Below are positions 1-10,216 of a stretch of 50,052 bases of DNA, one piece after another (the first letter of the stretch is position 1; the number at the start of each line of letters is the position of its first letter). The notes under the pieces are model-generated. The model was given only the letters and a program-made list of their open reading frames with translations. It did no database searches and had not been told where the DNA came from. Origin of the DNA: Phallusia fumigata (taxonomy: Eukaryota > Chordata > Ascidiacea > Phlebobranchia > Ascidiidae). The stretch spans positions 1 through 50,052 of the forward strand of contig QXVZ01024191.1 in assembly GCA_008931825.1 (NCBI GenBank), read 5' to 3'. The translations under genes were made by a program, and so were the position numbers.

Positions 1-59
1 GTTAAGACGCATGTAGGATTAAATGAGTCATTTTGTTTGTTTTTTAAATAATTACGACG

Positions 60-201
60 ATGATTGTTTTGACTTTTTTTCGGTTTCGTTTTTTTTTTGT
101 TTTTTTCACGGGGCTTGAACCCGGGTTGATCCCGAGAACGAATAACGTTCAGGTTTTTTATGTCTGTATATGGGTCGAGCGCCTCAGTCCATTCCACCAA
201 G
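60..201 (-). repeat. tRNA-derived SINE unit with A-rich tail
   Basis: Read on the minus strand, about 201 to 108 looks like a tRNA. It has an A-box-like stretch (GGAATGGACTGAGGCGCTC) and, about 60 nt later, a good B box (GGTTCAAGCCCC). Directly after the B box comes a long A-rich tract (minus strand 107 to 60). A pol III promoter plus an A-rich 3' end is the layout of a tRNA-derived SINE. The head is nearest to tRNA-Leu/Ser types by eye. The cloverleaf is not intact enough to call a working tRNA gene. Confidence 0.5.
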
Positions 202-411
202 TGTTTTTTTACCCCAGATTGGCGTTACAACGCCTAAATGCGTTATGTTTACTGAGAGTCCACCGTACAGAAACTTATACCTGCCCCCATTGCTGTCCTG
301 TTGTGTTATTCCTAACTGATTTTTTTTCATTGTTTTGTCAATGACTTTAATTGGGTCAACCCATCCACTGGTAAACAATGCCGCATAAGTTTCTTGCGTA
401 GAGAAATACAA

Positions 412-490
412 GCGACTGAGACAGTATTAGAAACCACAATCTTGCGATCACAAGGCTTTTGCGCTAACCACTCAGCCACCGTCGCGGCTT
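412..490 (-). repeat. tRNA-like SINE unit or tRNA pseudogene
   Basis: On the minus strand this stretch begins GCCGCGACGGTGGCTGAGTG and continues GTTAGCGC, a textbook A-box region of a class II tRNA. About 40 nt later there is a degenerate B box (GTGGTTTCTAATACT). The B box has lost the GGTTCGA core, so this is a decayed pol III unit. It lies upstream of, and in the same orientation as, the tRNA-like unit at 60-201, so the two may be parts of one dimeric SINE. An open frame across it (minus strand 734-327) is only read-through of the repeat. Confidence 0.5.
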
Positions 491-1365
491 TGCAATCCAA
501 AATGCGCCATCTGACGGCAATTACCATGGTGGATGGTTCTTCGGATAAGTTTACCAATCTTGGCCATAAATATGAAAGCAAAAAGCTAATAATGATTTGT
601 GAGCTGCAGACAGTGCACACTGTTTCGACCTGTAAGGTCTCATCAGTGCAGCTGGTGACAGGACATTGGCCGTTTAGGCTAGTGTAGCTTTCTCTCTTCT
701 CTACACTTGACGCCAACCCATGAGGTAACGCCACATACCATTAAATTTTGTTTGTTCTTTCGTAGTCATTGTTATTATTTTACTTGAGTAATTGCGTGTG
801 TGTCTATTTCGCAATTTTGCGCAATAAACAAAAATGCGCACTGTCTGTAGTCCGATATATTTACGGATATATATATAGACTATCATGCGTAATGCCCTTT
901 GCTGTAATATTTTGCATGCCAACCTTGCCTTGGTTTGGAGTGTAAACTGGTCAGCACTTTCTTGCCCTTAGGTCATATAATTACTTGCGACTGCGCATAT
1001 ATGTCCTATGCCTTGTATTGGAAACAAGCATAACCTTTTTGATAGTTAGTTACAAAATGTGCCAATACCTAGTTACGCCTCCATACTAATGAGAAGCGAC
1101 TAAATGAACACCGTTTTTTGAATGTCAGCGCACACAGTAAGTGTGCGCTCACTTACATAGCTGGTAAAATTACTGCTTTCGTCAGAACAACACTATTTTC
1201 TTCTTTCCTGATTTTATTTTCTGTTTCGCATTGCAAGCCATGCAGTTAATTTAGTTTTTCCGGAAACCATGTGGTTGAAGACACTTTACAATGTTTTGAC
1301 CTAATTTAGTTTTCCCCGCAAACGGCCAGCTATGATGCAGTTGTTGGCAATTGGCGTAAAGCTGG

Positions 1366-1764
1366 GCTTACCGTACGTCCCGTTTTAGCCGGGACTGTCC
1401 CGGTTTAAACGCCTTCTTCCGGTGTCCCGTCTAGTCACCCAGTATGTCCCGGTTATTTGATCAGTCGGTAACCACAATCTGGTTTGGTTAACTGACCCAC
1501 AACCTTAATAATAACGCGTATTATCGTGTCCTATTTTGCCTTACTTTTTTGAGTTGAAGTATTTGGCATTGTTACATCACAGTACGAATGTAAGTTGATT
1601 GTCTTCGTATTGGTTGTACGTTCGTTTGGGTTTAATCATAGATATTATAACACATATTATACATTATAATATCTATGGTTTAATTTAAAGTAAAGTTAAC
1701 AAAAACTCCTTATTTACTCTCTTGTTTACAACCGTCCCGGTTTCAAGTTTTCAAAATATGGTAA
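1366..1764. mobile_element. probable DNA-transposon remnant with CCCGG-rich ends
   Basis: The left end reads TTACCGTACGTCCCGTTTTA and then GCCGGGACTGTCCCGG. The right end, read inward on the other strand, begins TTACCATATTTTG and reaches AACCGGGACGG. The two ends are therefore imperfect inverted repeats carrying the same GGGAC-type core. No transposase frame is present. The class (hAT-like or other) and the exact borders are inference. Confidence 0.35.
1637..1677. repeat. perfect 14-bp inverted repeat (hairpin)
   Basis: The arm CATAGATATTATAA at 1637-1650 is exactly repeated in inverse orientation at 1664-1677, with a 13-nt AT-rich spacer. It could fold as a short stem-loop in DNA or RNA. 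It lies inside the possible transposon remnant 1366-1764, so it may be a part of that element. Confidence 0.7.
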
Positions 1765-2012
1765 TTAAGCCTCTATAAAGCAAAAGTATGTTTGTTTAAA
1801 TAAACTTTTTCGCTTTAAGTTTCGTTGCCAAACAAACTTTAATTTTTTTACAATACCAGAAATAAATTATCCTGACTTGTAAATAGACTTGAAATGCACC
1901 CAAACTTTGGCAACTGCAATAAGCTTTACCTAAAATTTTATCAGCTTTACGCACTTTTTTGTTTCCGTCATTGGATTAAAGTTACATGAACCAGCGTGAA
2001 TGTAGCGCGATT

Positions 2013-2041
2013 CTTTTCCAACACGAGCCGAGACCGAGATG
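2013..2041 (+). promoter_or_regulatory. rpl18: TOP-type 5' end and ATG-only first exon of rpl18
   Basis: The pyrimidine run CTTTTCC at 2013-2019 sits about 20 nt before the start codon and matches a 5' terminal oligopyrimidine tract, the mTOR/LARP1-controlled element of ribosomal-protein mRNAs. The ATG at 2039-2041 is followed at once by a splice donor (GTAGGG), so exon 1 would be only about 29 nt long. The start site at 2013 is inferred from the TOP rule and was not measured. Confidence 0.65.
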
Positions 2042-4611
2042 GTAGGGTGTTTTATTGTTTTTGCCTAAAACTATGATTTTTTTCGAATAATTCAATGGTA
2101 TTCACGTATCCGCACAATCAAGAAATACTCTTTCGAAAATAATCGTTTCTTGAACGAGATATAAGGAACCAAATGCTAAAAATGTGGTTGTCTGCAGTTT
2201 ATATTCTTTAAAATAAAAAACATTACCTTACTTTTTTTGGTTGGTAAACGTCACGACCACTACATAGGGGTTTTTTGGGATATTTTATACACTATCTTAT
2301 TGATGTTGGTCCCATTTTTCATTGGCTAAATATGTATTTATATTTTTTAATCTTAACAACCTATGAATAAAACTGTCTCCAAAATAAAAACATAAAAAAT
2401 GCCAAACACTGTTTTGACTGTATCTGCAACCTTTATATTTTGCTTGATGACTATAAATAATAAAAAAAATTCTGTGTTTGTAGGGAGTTGACATCAGACA
2501 CAATAAGGACAGAAAGGCTGTCCGCAAATCCCCCAAGAGCAATGACATTTACATTCGACTCTTGGTGAAGGTAAGGCCTCACCAAAAACCTAGTTTTTTT
2601 GACAAGAAGTTATCAGTTTAGCAAGACACTCTTTTCTGTTTTACACTCATTCGTTTCGTAAATGTTTATGTTTCACATTTAGTACGATTGTAGCAAGTTT
2701 AGCAAACTTTGTTTTCTTAAGAAAAAAGTTAAACAACATCATTTGCTCCACTCTTGCTTGTAGAATGTATTGCAAGTCTAGTTACATTGATGGAAAAGCA
2801 CAGTTGGACAAAATCTCATTTACTCTCATTTTTTTAATGGGTTGGGACTGGTATCATTTTCAACTTTTTGTTTCAGCTCTACAGGTTTTTGGCTCGCCGA
2901 ACTAATTCCTCCTTCAACAAGATCATTCTGAAGCGACTCTACATGAGCAGGGCCAACCGCCAGCCGTTGTCCATCTCTCGTTTGGTAAAATAAAACTAAG
3001 ATTCCAAAGTCTCAAATTTTTTATTTTAACTTTTAGCGTATTTTTTCAAACAAAAAGCGACTAGTGTTTTGAATAACTTAATTGCAGAGTTTTTGTTTGT
3101 TATGTCAGAAAATTTTATTTTAAAATGCTGTTAATAAATAATATTACCATTTTGTCAGGCTCGTAACATGAACAAGCCAGGACGTGATGGGCTTACTGCT
3201 GTTGTTGTTGGAACTATCACTAATGATACCAGGATTTACAAGATTCCAAAGCTTAACGTAAGTTGCAACATTTAATATATTACTGTTTAGCATAGGGGCC
3301 TGCAAGCTTTTGAACGTTTAAGTGTACTCATTAAGTAAACTTATTTAAAAGAAAGTGACCCAGACATAACTTATTTGTTTATGTTGCACTTGGATTTCTT
3401 TTCCAGTTTATTTACTTTTGAGGGGCAGAGAGCATCATAAAGTACAATTTATGTTGACATGCCTTTGATCCAGTTTAGTATCACATATCTTTGTTTGGTG
3501 TTAACTTACAAAATAATTACTTTCATATAATGTTGGTCTTTCTATACGGCTAATTCAACTTTCTACTCCAGATTTGTAGTTTTATCGATTTTGTTTTTTT
3601 AAGATCTGTGCCTTGCGCGTCACTGAAGCAGCAAGAGCTCGCATTCTTGCAGCTGGAGGAAACATCATAACCTTCGATCAGTTGGCCCAGCAAGCTCCAA
3701 AGGGCCAAAACACAGTTTTGTTGCAAGGTAAGAAAAGTTTTATTTAAACTGGTCACATATGGGGTACCAAGGTATTAGGTGCTTCAGGCCTTGAAAGGAT
3801 TGTGTTGATTGATGTAATGTTTACAAAACATAATACATACCCATGTTTTGTAAGAAAAAATATAAACCGAATCCTATTATTCAGTTTGAATTGGCATTTT
3901 GGATTTGTTATTCTGAATTGCCAATCCCTAGTGACGCATTTGCAATGCTGATGTTGCATGCTGTTTCGAAAGCCCTCTCTTTTTCTATTTAATAATGTTA
4001 CAGCTTTCAAAGCCTACAAAACATGCATTAGGTTCATTAAAACCAATCAAAAACCTCACTCTTCTTAGTTTTCTGGCAAAGAATCTCATTGTTGCAAATA
4101 AAAAATGGTAGGTTGTTCTACAACCAGGGTTGCGGTGTTACTAGGATGCTGTGCTGACTCCGACTCCCAGTACTAGTAGGATGCTGACTTGGCCTCCCAG
4201 TATTTTTGGGTGCTGACTCTGACTCCCGACTATTACTGGGATGCCGATGCCAACTGCTAGTATTACTAGGATGCCCACTCCACGTCCGCTCCTTTTAAAA
4301 CCCCAACTCTGCAACCCTGGCTACAGCTAAGTTACCAACCATATAAATGTAAAAAACTAATGAAGTTACTGTATGCAGGGCCAATTTTGAGCATTTCGTA
4401 TTTTTCCTTCAAATAGGAGTAAAGTATATCAACCCAAAATCTGTATAACAATGAACTGTTTACAGGTGTTCGTACCTCAAGAAAGGTCTACAGCCACTTT
4501 GGTCGGGCTCCAGGTGTGCCACACAGCCACACCAAGCCATACGTGCGTTCAAAGGGCCGCAAGTTCGAGAAAGCTCGTGGACGTCGTCGCAGCCGTGGCT
4601 ACAAGGCATAA
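2039..4611 (+). CDS. rpl18: 60S ribosomal protein L18 (eL18), six coding exons
   Basis: Component of the large ribosomal subunit. Exons: 2039-2041, 2484-2570, 2877-2984, 3159-3257, 3604-3727 and 4466-4611, all with GT-AG borders. They join in frame to 188 aa, the same length as vertebrate eL18. The protein begins [12 protein letters not shown] and keeps the family landmarks [42 protein letters not shown] and the basic C terminus ending RRSRGYKA. As in many animals the first coding exon holds only the ATG. Introns are 189-738 bp; the last one carries a repeat insertion. The identification is secure. The first exon rests on the ATG-plus-donor and TOP context. Confidence 0.96.
4125..4319. mobile_element. 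hAT-like MITE with internal minisatellite, in rpl18 intron 5
   Basis: The ends are inverted repeats (CAGGGTTGC at 4125, GCAACCCTG ending 4319). The flanks at 4117-4124 and 4320-4327 match at 6 of 8 bases, consistent with an aged 8-bp hAT target duplication. The interior is made of about four to five degenerate tandem units around TACTAGGATGC...GACTCCCAG, with a period near 38-45 bp. There is no coding capacity. Classification as hAT rests on the 8-bp duplication and the CAGGG end. Confidence 0.6.
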
Positions 4612-4647
4612 ATATGGACCTTGGAGGCTTCTGGGTCTAATGTCACC

Positions 4648-4653
4648 AATAAA
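4648..4653 (+). terminator. rpl18: polyadenylation signal of rpl18
   Basis: AATAAA lies 37 nt after the rpl18 stop codon, giving a very short 3' UTR, as expected for a ribosomal-protein gene. The TGTGTGTGCC stretch about 20 nt downstream could serve as the GU-rich element. Confidence 0.75.
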
Positions 4654-4659
4654 ATGCCA

Positions 4660-5490
4660 GTAATACTAATTGTGTGTGCCCTGATAGCTGAGAGAATGTT
4701 TCTTGAGTGATAGTGTTTTGGTTTGCATGCAATGAAAGGGATGCGAAAAGTTGTAACTTGTTTCCTAACCACAAAACAATTTGCATTGTAATAGCTAACC
4801 CAGTGTTACTCAACCTGCGTGCAGGGGCGCTGTTTGCAGGGTTCAAATTTACTGGAATTGTTTTTTAACGCTAGCAAAATAGGCTGACTAGATTAATGTC
4901 TGTGCCTCACAAACAAAATGCAAAACTACAGGTCCTTACATATTGTAAGTTTTCGTAATTGCCGCGATTCATAATCACTTACCTAACCTGCTTTTGGTAG
5001 ACCCATTGTAGCGTTTTTTGCTGACTGAACACGTGTGCCCTCATGTGGTTGCACAAACTGAATTTACGACGCCGCTAGGTGTCAATAGCGGGCCATTCAC
5101 AATGTGTTTTCCTTACTCTGACGCAGACACTGACACATGGGACAACATACCAAAGCTGATTTAAATTTCACCTGCATGTGACGTACCACTGCTACACCAG
5201 GACATGACCTTCAGTGACGTAATTTATTGATGTTACGTCACTGGCTCACCGCCGGACGAAACAAAATTATTTTCCGCAACGCACCACCGTAATACCATTG
5301 TTAAAATTACACCGACACACGGGCAGAACTTTTTCGCGAAAGACGACAAAGAAATAAATTATTACAGCCACGGTTCAACGTCATCACAGGTGACGTCACT
5401 GCACAGTAAACAAGTAATATAGGCGCGTAAGGGCAACGAAAAAGTACAGAGCAAAAATGTGGAAACAATCCATAAAAAGGCCAAACCTAC
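4660..5490. promoter_or_regulatory. intergenic spacer rich in CRE-like TGACGT sites
   Basis: No exon is seen. The spacer lies between the 3' end of rpl18 and the convergent zinc-finger gene. It contains several ATF/CREB-type sites: TGACGTAC near 5179, a facing pair TGACGTAA/TTACGTCA in an 11-bp inverted repeat (5212-5222 and 5233-5243), and a full consensus TGACGTCA at 5391-5398. Neither flanking gene obviously starts here. The sites could serve an unrecognised plus-strand transcript beginning near 5490, or act at a distance. Confidence 0.4.
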
Positions 5491-5496
5491 TTAGCC

Positions 5497-5862
5497 ATGA
5501 ACTTTGCGATTAAAATTTTAAAAGCGCTGGTATGTGAGTATGAAACAGATATTTTAGAAAATTATTTTTGGATGTCACATATTGGAGCACAGTCTGTGCC
5601 GAAATCAGCTCATGCAACTTCTTTTTACGATTGCAACAGTTATCTAGTGGAAACCTGCTCCGAGCTTATCAGCTCTTCATGTGCAGGGCGTCACACAACG
5701 AGAAAATTTTGTCAGGAATTTTATGCATTGAAATTTGAAACCGAAAAAAATGTACAAAAGCTCGAGCAACGATTAAGACTTGAGCAAAAGGCTCATGATG
5801 GCACCACTGGGGACAAGAGGGTTTTCATGCCCTGTTACCCGGTTTGTGCCACCCTCAGTTAA
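5497..5862 (+). CDS. uncertain 121-aa open frame
   Basis: An ATG-started frame of 121 aa that I do not recognise. It has a few clustered Cys residues and a Lys/Glu-rich C-terminal half (residues about 85-107) that could form a short helix. Its last 90 bases overlap the 3' coding end of the opposite-strand zinc-finger gene, so chance or 3' UTR antisense is quite likely. In its favour is the CRE-rich stretch just upstream. No splice evidence or homology supports it. Confidence 0.2.
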   Translation: MNFAIKILKALVCEYETDILENYFWMSHIGAQSVPKSAHATSFYDCNSYLVETCSELISSSCAGRHTTRKFCQEFYALKFETEKNVQKLEQRLRLEQKAHDGTTGDKRVFMPCYPVCATLS

Positions 5863-8800
5863 CAGTCGTTTGCATGCGTCACCAGGCATGTATTGCCTAG
5901 CAAACGAACGCTGCGTACCACCAAGGGGTGACATAGTAGGCGCTTTGGTTGGTCCATGAGGCAGGACCACTGATGTAGTGTCCTTGTCAGGCATTTGAAT
6001 GATCCAAGCGCCTGCTATGCGTTTCGCGCGGACCATTTTCCACTTTCCATCTGGGCACTGCATCGGCATAACGCTAATGTGCATACTGGCGTCGCAGCAG
6101 TCGCTGTTACGCAATGCTTCCTCTAGCGACTTCGTGCGGTCGTCCGCAGGTCGCTTCACAATCGCTGGGTGGCGCATGCTGTCCAGTTCAACCGGTTGCG
6201 TCTGTTTTACCGTTGCAACTCTACTAGATCGCAAGGGAGGAAATTCCTCCTTGCTCATCGGCTTGGGACAAGATGTTCCAGCTCTCAGGACAGCGTCCAT
6301 GTGCATGTTTGGTCTGGGACTGGAGATGTGATGTTTCCGCATCTGTGCACCAAGGTACTGTGCTGTCGTATTGGCGTAGTTGACAGCCGGGGGCGGCTCT
6401 TTCAGTTCGTACGAGTCTCTTCTTGTTGGATGAACCGTTCCCGCGGTTTCAGATGGTGGCACCAACGCTGCGATCACTTGAGGTGAGTGGCTCATATCAT
6501 TGGTCAGGATTCTGCTCGCTACATTCGACAACGCCGAGAGTTTATTTGGGTACTGGGAGGCGAGGTTAGGGCTCTTGGATTGTGCAGAACCGGTTAGAGA
6601 GCTTTGCGGAGCGAAACTGCATGAAATGTGGCCGGCTACTTTGCTCACATCTCCCATCGGCGTTTCGATAGCGTCCGTACGCTGAAGGCCGGTCACGTGA
6701 GTGGACAACGGCCGGTGATTGGACAGCTGGTCGTACGGCATTAGGGTTGACACCGGATAAGGCACAACGCATGGAATACGCGAGAAATTGAAACCGCTTG
6801 AAATAGGAGCGCTTGTTGGCGTGGCGACGAATCCCTGTGACAGTTTGTCGCCAGATATGTAAGTACTGTGGAGTGCAGAATTCTGGGGGTTTCCCAGGGT
6901 CCAAGCGGGGGCAGTGGGGTAATTTGGAGCGCTGGATACAGCGAGCGATTTAGGGGCCAGGGTGACGGCTGGTGGATTGTTGTTAGTTGCCTTCGATGTC
7001 TCGAGCAAGCTGAAATAGGAATACAGTGTCATAAATCAAGAGTGAATATTTTTCTGTACCAGGTCGGCGCCTAATACTTATACCCCTAAGGGGCACGAGA
7101 TGTTCTTATACCCCTAAACCACTGGCCTACTAGAACCCTATGCTGTTGAGGTACAGACTGAAGCTTCTTGAACTCCGGGCGCATTAGACCTCTTAGACAG
7201 CTCGGCCAAGTCCTTAGCCCTATTTATAGCGTTAAGAAACCCGGGCCCGCCTTATACGCCAGACCGCGCCATCTGCTGTAAGGATGCAATGTTTGTTGCC
7301 AGTGTGTGCTAGGTGTCGACACCTAATAAGTACACACTACTCGCTATGATATCACGATATCACATACAAGATGGCGTCAAAGTCAAGTCAAAGGTACCGG
7401 GGAGTTGTAAACACGTCATAAAGTTTACAACGCCGGTAGTTGATAAATTAGACTGCAATAAAAATGCTTTGGTTTTACAGTTTTACATTAGAATTATACA
7501 CACAAGGCATACGGGGAAAAAACAAGGTGTTGTTGATTTGTTTTTAGCCCGTCTGGTGCTGGGCCGGTGTTTGTCTAAACAAGTGACGTTTCCCTTTCCC
7601 GAAAATTAAACACAGCAACGCGTTTACCTTAAGCTAAACTACCTGAAATGGTTTTCCGGTTTAAAAAACTAGCTGCGTTGAAACTGTGGTAAATTCAGTT
7701 ATTGATGGTAAACAGTAAAAAAGTCCAATGAAAAGTTTCACAGCGAAAAGATACTCAACAAGGCCGGACTTCTTATGAACCGAGGTTTGTACATGGATTG
7801 TAAAATAATGAAACAAACCGATTTGTTCACTAATTTAAAACATTTTTGTACTGTTTATCTTCTCTCCATAAGCAGTCAGCAGGAGCAATTGCCGGTTTTA
7901 CCAATACTCGTATTGTTAACATTCAGTTGTCCAATCATTTACGCGAAACGACCAGGTTACAATCAAGCTTTACACAATAGTGCATAAACAAGTTTCCAAG
8001 GAAAAATCAGTCGATTCAATGCATAAAAATATAAATTTCGCCTAAAAACAAGGCCTTGTACATTGTGTTGTGTGTAGTTGTCTTGCTCTTCCGTTGTTAT
8101 GGTTAAAGCTTGCAAGGTTTTATGCTGTTTTTACGTTTTACAGGAACTGGCTATTAGGAGAAATGTACATGTAAGTATGTTTTGAATCCAACATTTACTT
8201 GAAAAAACAGTGATTGTTTATGTTGTCTGTTAGAGGGCCAGATATTCCACATTATAATCATTCCCCGTTTACACGACATTGTGCGTTTTTGATGAAAAAA
8301 ACATAACGTACAACCAACCTGGATGTGATGCAGTTGGCCATATGCTGTCCGTACAGCGCGACCAATGGTGCGGCTGCTATTCCCTCCATTCCCGCGAATC
8401 GAGCGTGGTTTCCATTCAGCTGATGAACTTTATTGGTTGCAGGGTTTTGCCCACCCGATGGTATGTCGCCTGCAAGGTTAGATTATAATGACTGATTTAA
8501 ACGTGATTTGTAACGCTTAATTAATATCTAAGTACCCATGTCTGCTTATCGTAACTCACTGTAGATTGCAAAATATGCGTCACAGCCAGATGTTACTGGC
8601 GCGTCTATACGTGAAAAAAGTCGGAATATAACCCAACTTCTCTTAAAATTAACAATTTAAATCTATGAATCATTTTTAAGCCTAATCTGTCAGTCTTTTG
8701 TTGTTGCGGCTTGAATATTGTGGCCTATTACTTGAACTAGTCTAAATTTGTATTTTGATATTGATTACAACGCGTTTTTAAAAGTTAAAATGAAAAAGAG

Positions 8801-9950
8801 ATTAATTTGCGTTTGATATTGGGTGTCGAGTTATTGTGCAACAAAGATTTTAAGTGACTCTCAATTTTCAGCTTTGACTTTAAGGTTACTCAGTCCCAGG
8901 CTGCAACTCAAATAAATTTATTATTTACCCTATTAACAAAGGGCATATTGGCAAATATTTGACGGCATTTTTCGATGACGTTGGACGGATGGAATAAGCC
9001 ACCTTTGGCCTAGACTGGGGTGCACCCACATCGTTTACACCTCAAACAAGTCTTATTTGTAGACGGTGGTACTCACCTAGGCTGCTCGACTTGACTTTAT
9101 TAAGACTGTTGAACTGAAAACAAAAATATTATACATAAGGTTTGGCCATAACACTTTGTCATAATATCCGTGTATTTCTGTACAATACATAACGTGGTCT
9201 TGCTCTATAATCTTTGGCGAGTCAAGATGTAAATGCACAGTTTAATGTACAGGTGAGAAAACTAGACCCTAAAACTTAAGAGAAAGTGGCACTAAACCAC
9301 ATTTTGGTCAAACATTATGATGCATATTGACCACGGCTTTATAAAAGTTAAACTTCTAGCTATCAAGAACAGGACCAGTTAGTGAATAAATTTTCCTTGA
9401 TGTTTTGCGCTAAACGCAAGAAAAAAAAACAGCGCCGTCGATTTGGATACGCCTTCAAAAGCCCTCCAAGGCAATTTTCGATTTATTTGTTCTCGAAATT
9501 CTTTACCTCGTGGGGTGACATTCTTTCGTCTGAGGAGGAATCATTTGAATCTTTGCTCTCAGTGCTGGTCGCCCTTTTCATCCTCGGCTCTTCACTTACG
9601 TCCTCGCTGATCTTCCTGTCGAAGTTCTCCGACATCTGGCGCTTGCGTCCCATCCCCGATGACGTCATCAGGTGTTTTTTCTTCTTCATCAGCAGCGGGT
9701 GTTCCTCCCATCTATGTTGCGTCATTTCCGTCGCTGAGCGACACTGGAAAGCGCAGTGATGACACGTCAGAGAATCGTTCACAGTTTCGCACAGCGATGA
9801 CGTGTCCATGGCAACCGAAGGGTCACTTGCAGCTTCGTTGCCCAGCAACAGCGCCGGGGGGGTCCTGTGCGCCCCCATGCTGGCGAACTGATGGGCGTAG
9901 AAGAGACCGGCGGCCGATGGGGCAACTTGAAGAACGTTGGATGAAAACAT
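5773..9950 (-). CDS. single-C2H2 zinc-finger protein, four exons, 622 aa
   Basis: Exons on the minus strand: 9950-9507, 9113-9077, 8469-8319 and 7009-5773. All have GT-AG borders with matching phases (0, 1, 2), which strongly supports one gene. Exon 1 encodes one C2H2 finger (C63, C66, H79, H84; C-x2-C-x12-H-x4-H) followed by a KKKKH basic patch and RKRQ, possible nuclear signals. After it comes an acidic Ser-rich stretch. The large last exon is Pro/Ser-rich with an EFPPL motif near residue 466 and a compact Trp-containing segment (about 516-550) that looks folded. I do not recognise the family; a nuclear DNA- or RNA-binding role is inferred from the finger. The start was taken as the first ATG of the open exon; an upstream exon is possible. 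Confidence 0.7.
7010..8318. other. intron 3 of the zinc-finger gene
   Basis: Intron between exons 3 and 4 of the minus-strand zinc-finger gene, about 1.3 kb. It holds a perfect 16-bp palindrome TAGGTGTCGACACCTA at 7310-7325 and several short open frames that look like chance. No RNA gene was recognised. Confidence 0.5.
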
Positions 9951-10043
9951 AGCAGAAAAACTTGGCACAGCGCCACGTAATTGGGTTTGTTTTGGCAAAA
10001 CAAGTTTGTATCTTTATTGTAGTATTTTGAGCATTAACCTTCT

Positions 10044-10216
10044 GCAAAAAATATACAAAATAGAACCGCGTATGAAAAAATGCCGCTGCAGTGTTACTAT
10101 AGGTAAAATTACATGTGGTTTGGCACCAANGCAAAAAATATACAAAATAGAACCGCGTATGAAAAAATGCCGCTGCAGTGTTACTATAGGTAAAATTACA
10201 TGTGGTTTGGCACCAA
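10044..10216. repeat. unmerged contig overlap (86 bp, twice)
   Basis: Bases 10044-10129 are repeated without visible change at 10131-10216, separated by one n at 10130. The repeat ends exactly at the n, which marks an assembly join where overlapping contig ends were not collapsed. True sequence length here is probably 87 bp shorter. Confidence 0.85.

Larger units (their letters stand above)
491..2010. other. intergenic stretch upstream of rpl18
   Basis: No convincing exon was found. It holds a probable DNA-transposon remnant (1366-1764) and a 14-bp inverted repeat (1637-1677), both listed separately. The last few hundred bases before 2013 should contain the rpl18 promoter, but no TATA box is obvious, as is usual for ribosomal-protein genes. 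Confidence 0.5.

Noticed and set aside
327-734. 135-codon minus-strand open frame
   Set aside because: It reads through the tRNA-like SINE unit (the AEWLAQ-type stretch is the translated A-box region), so it is repeat-derived.
5999-7074. Plus-strand and second minus-strand frames within the zinc-finger last exon
   Set aside because: Shadows of the long coding exon; no splice sites or recognisable protein features.
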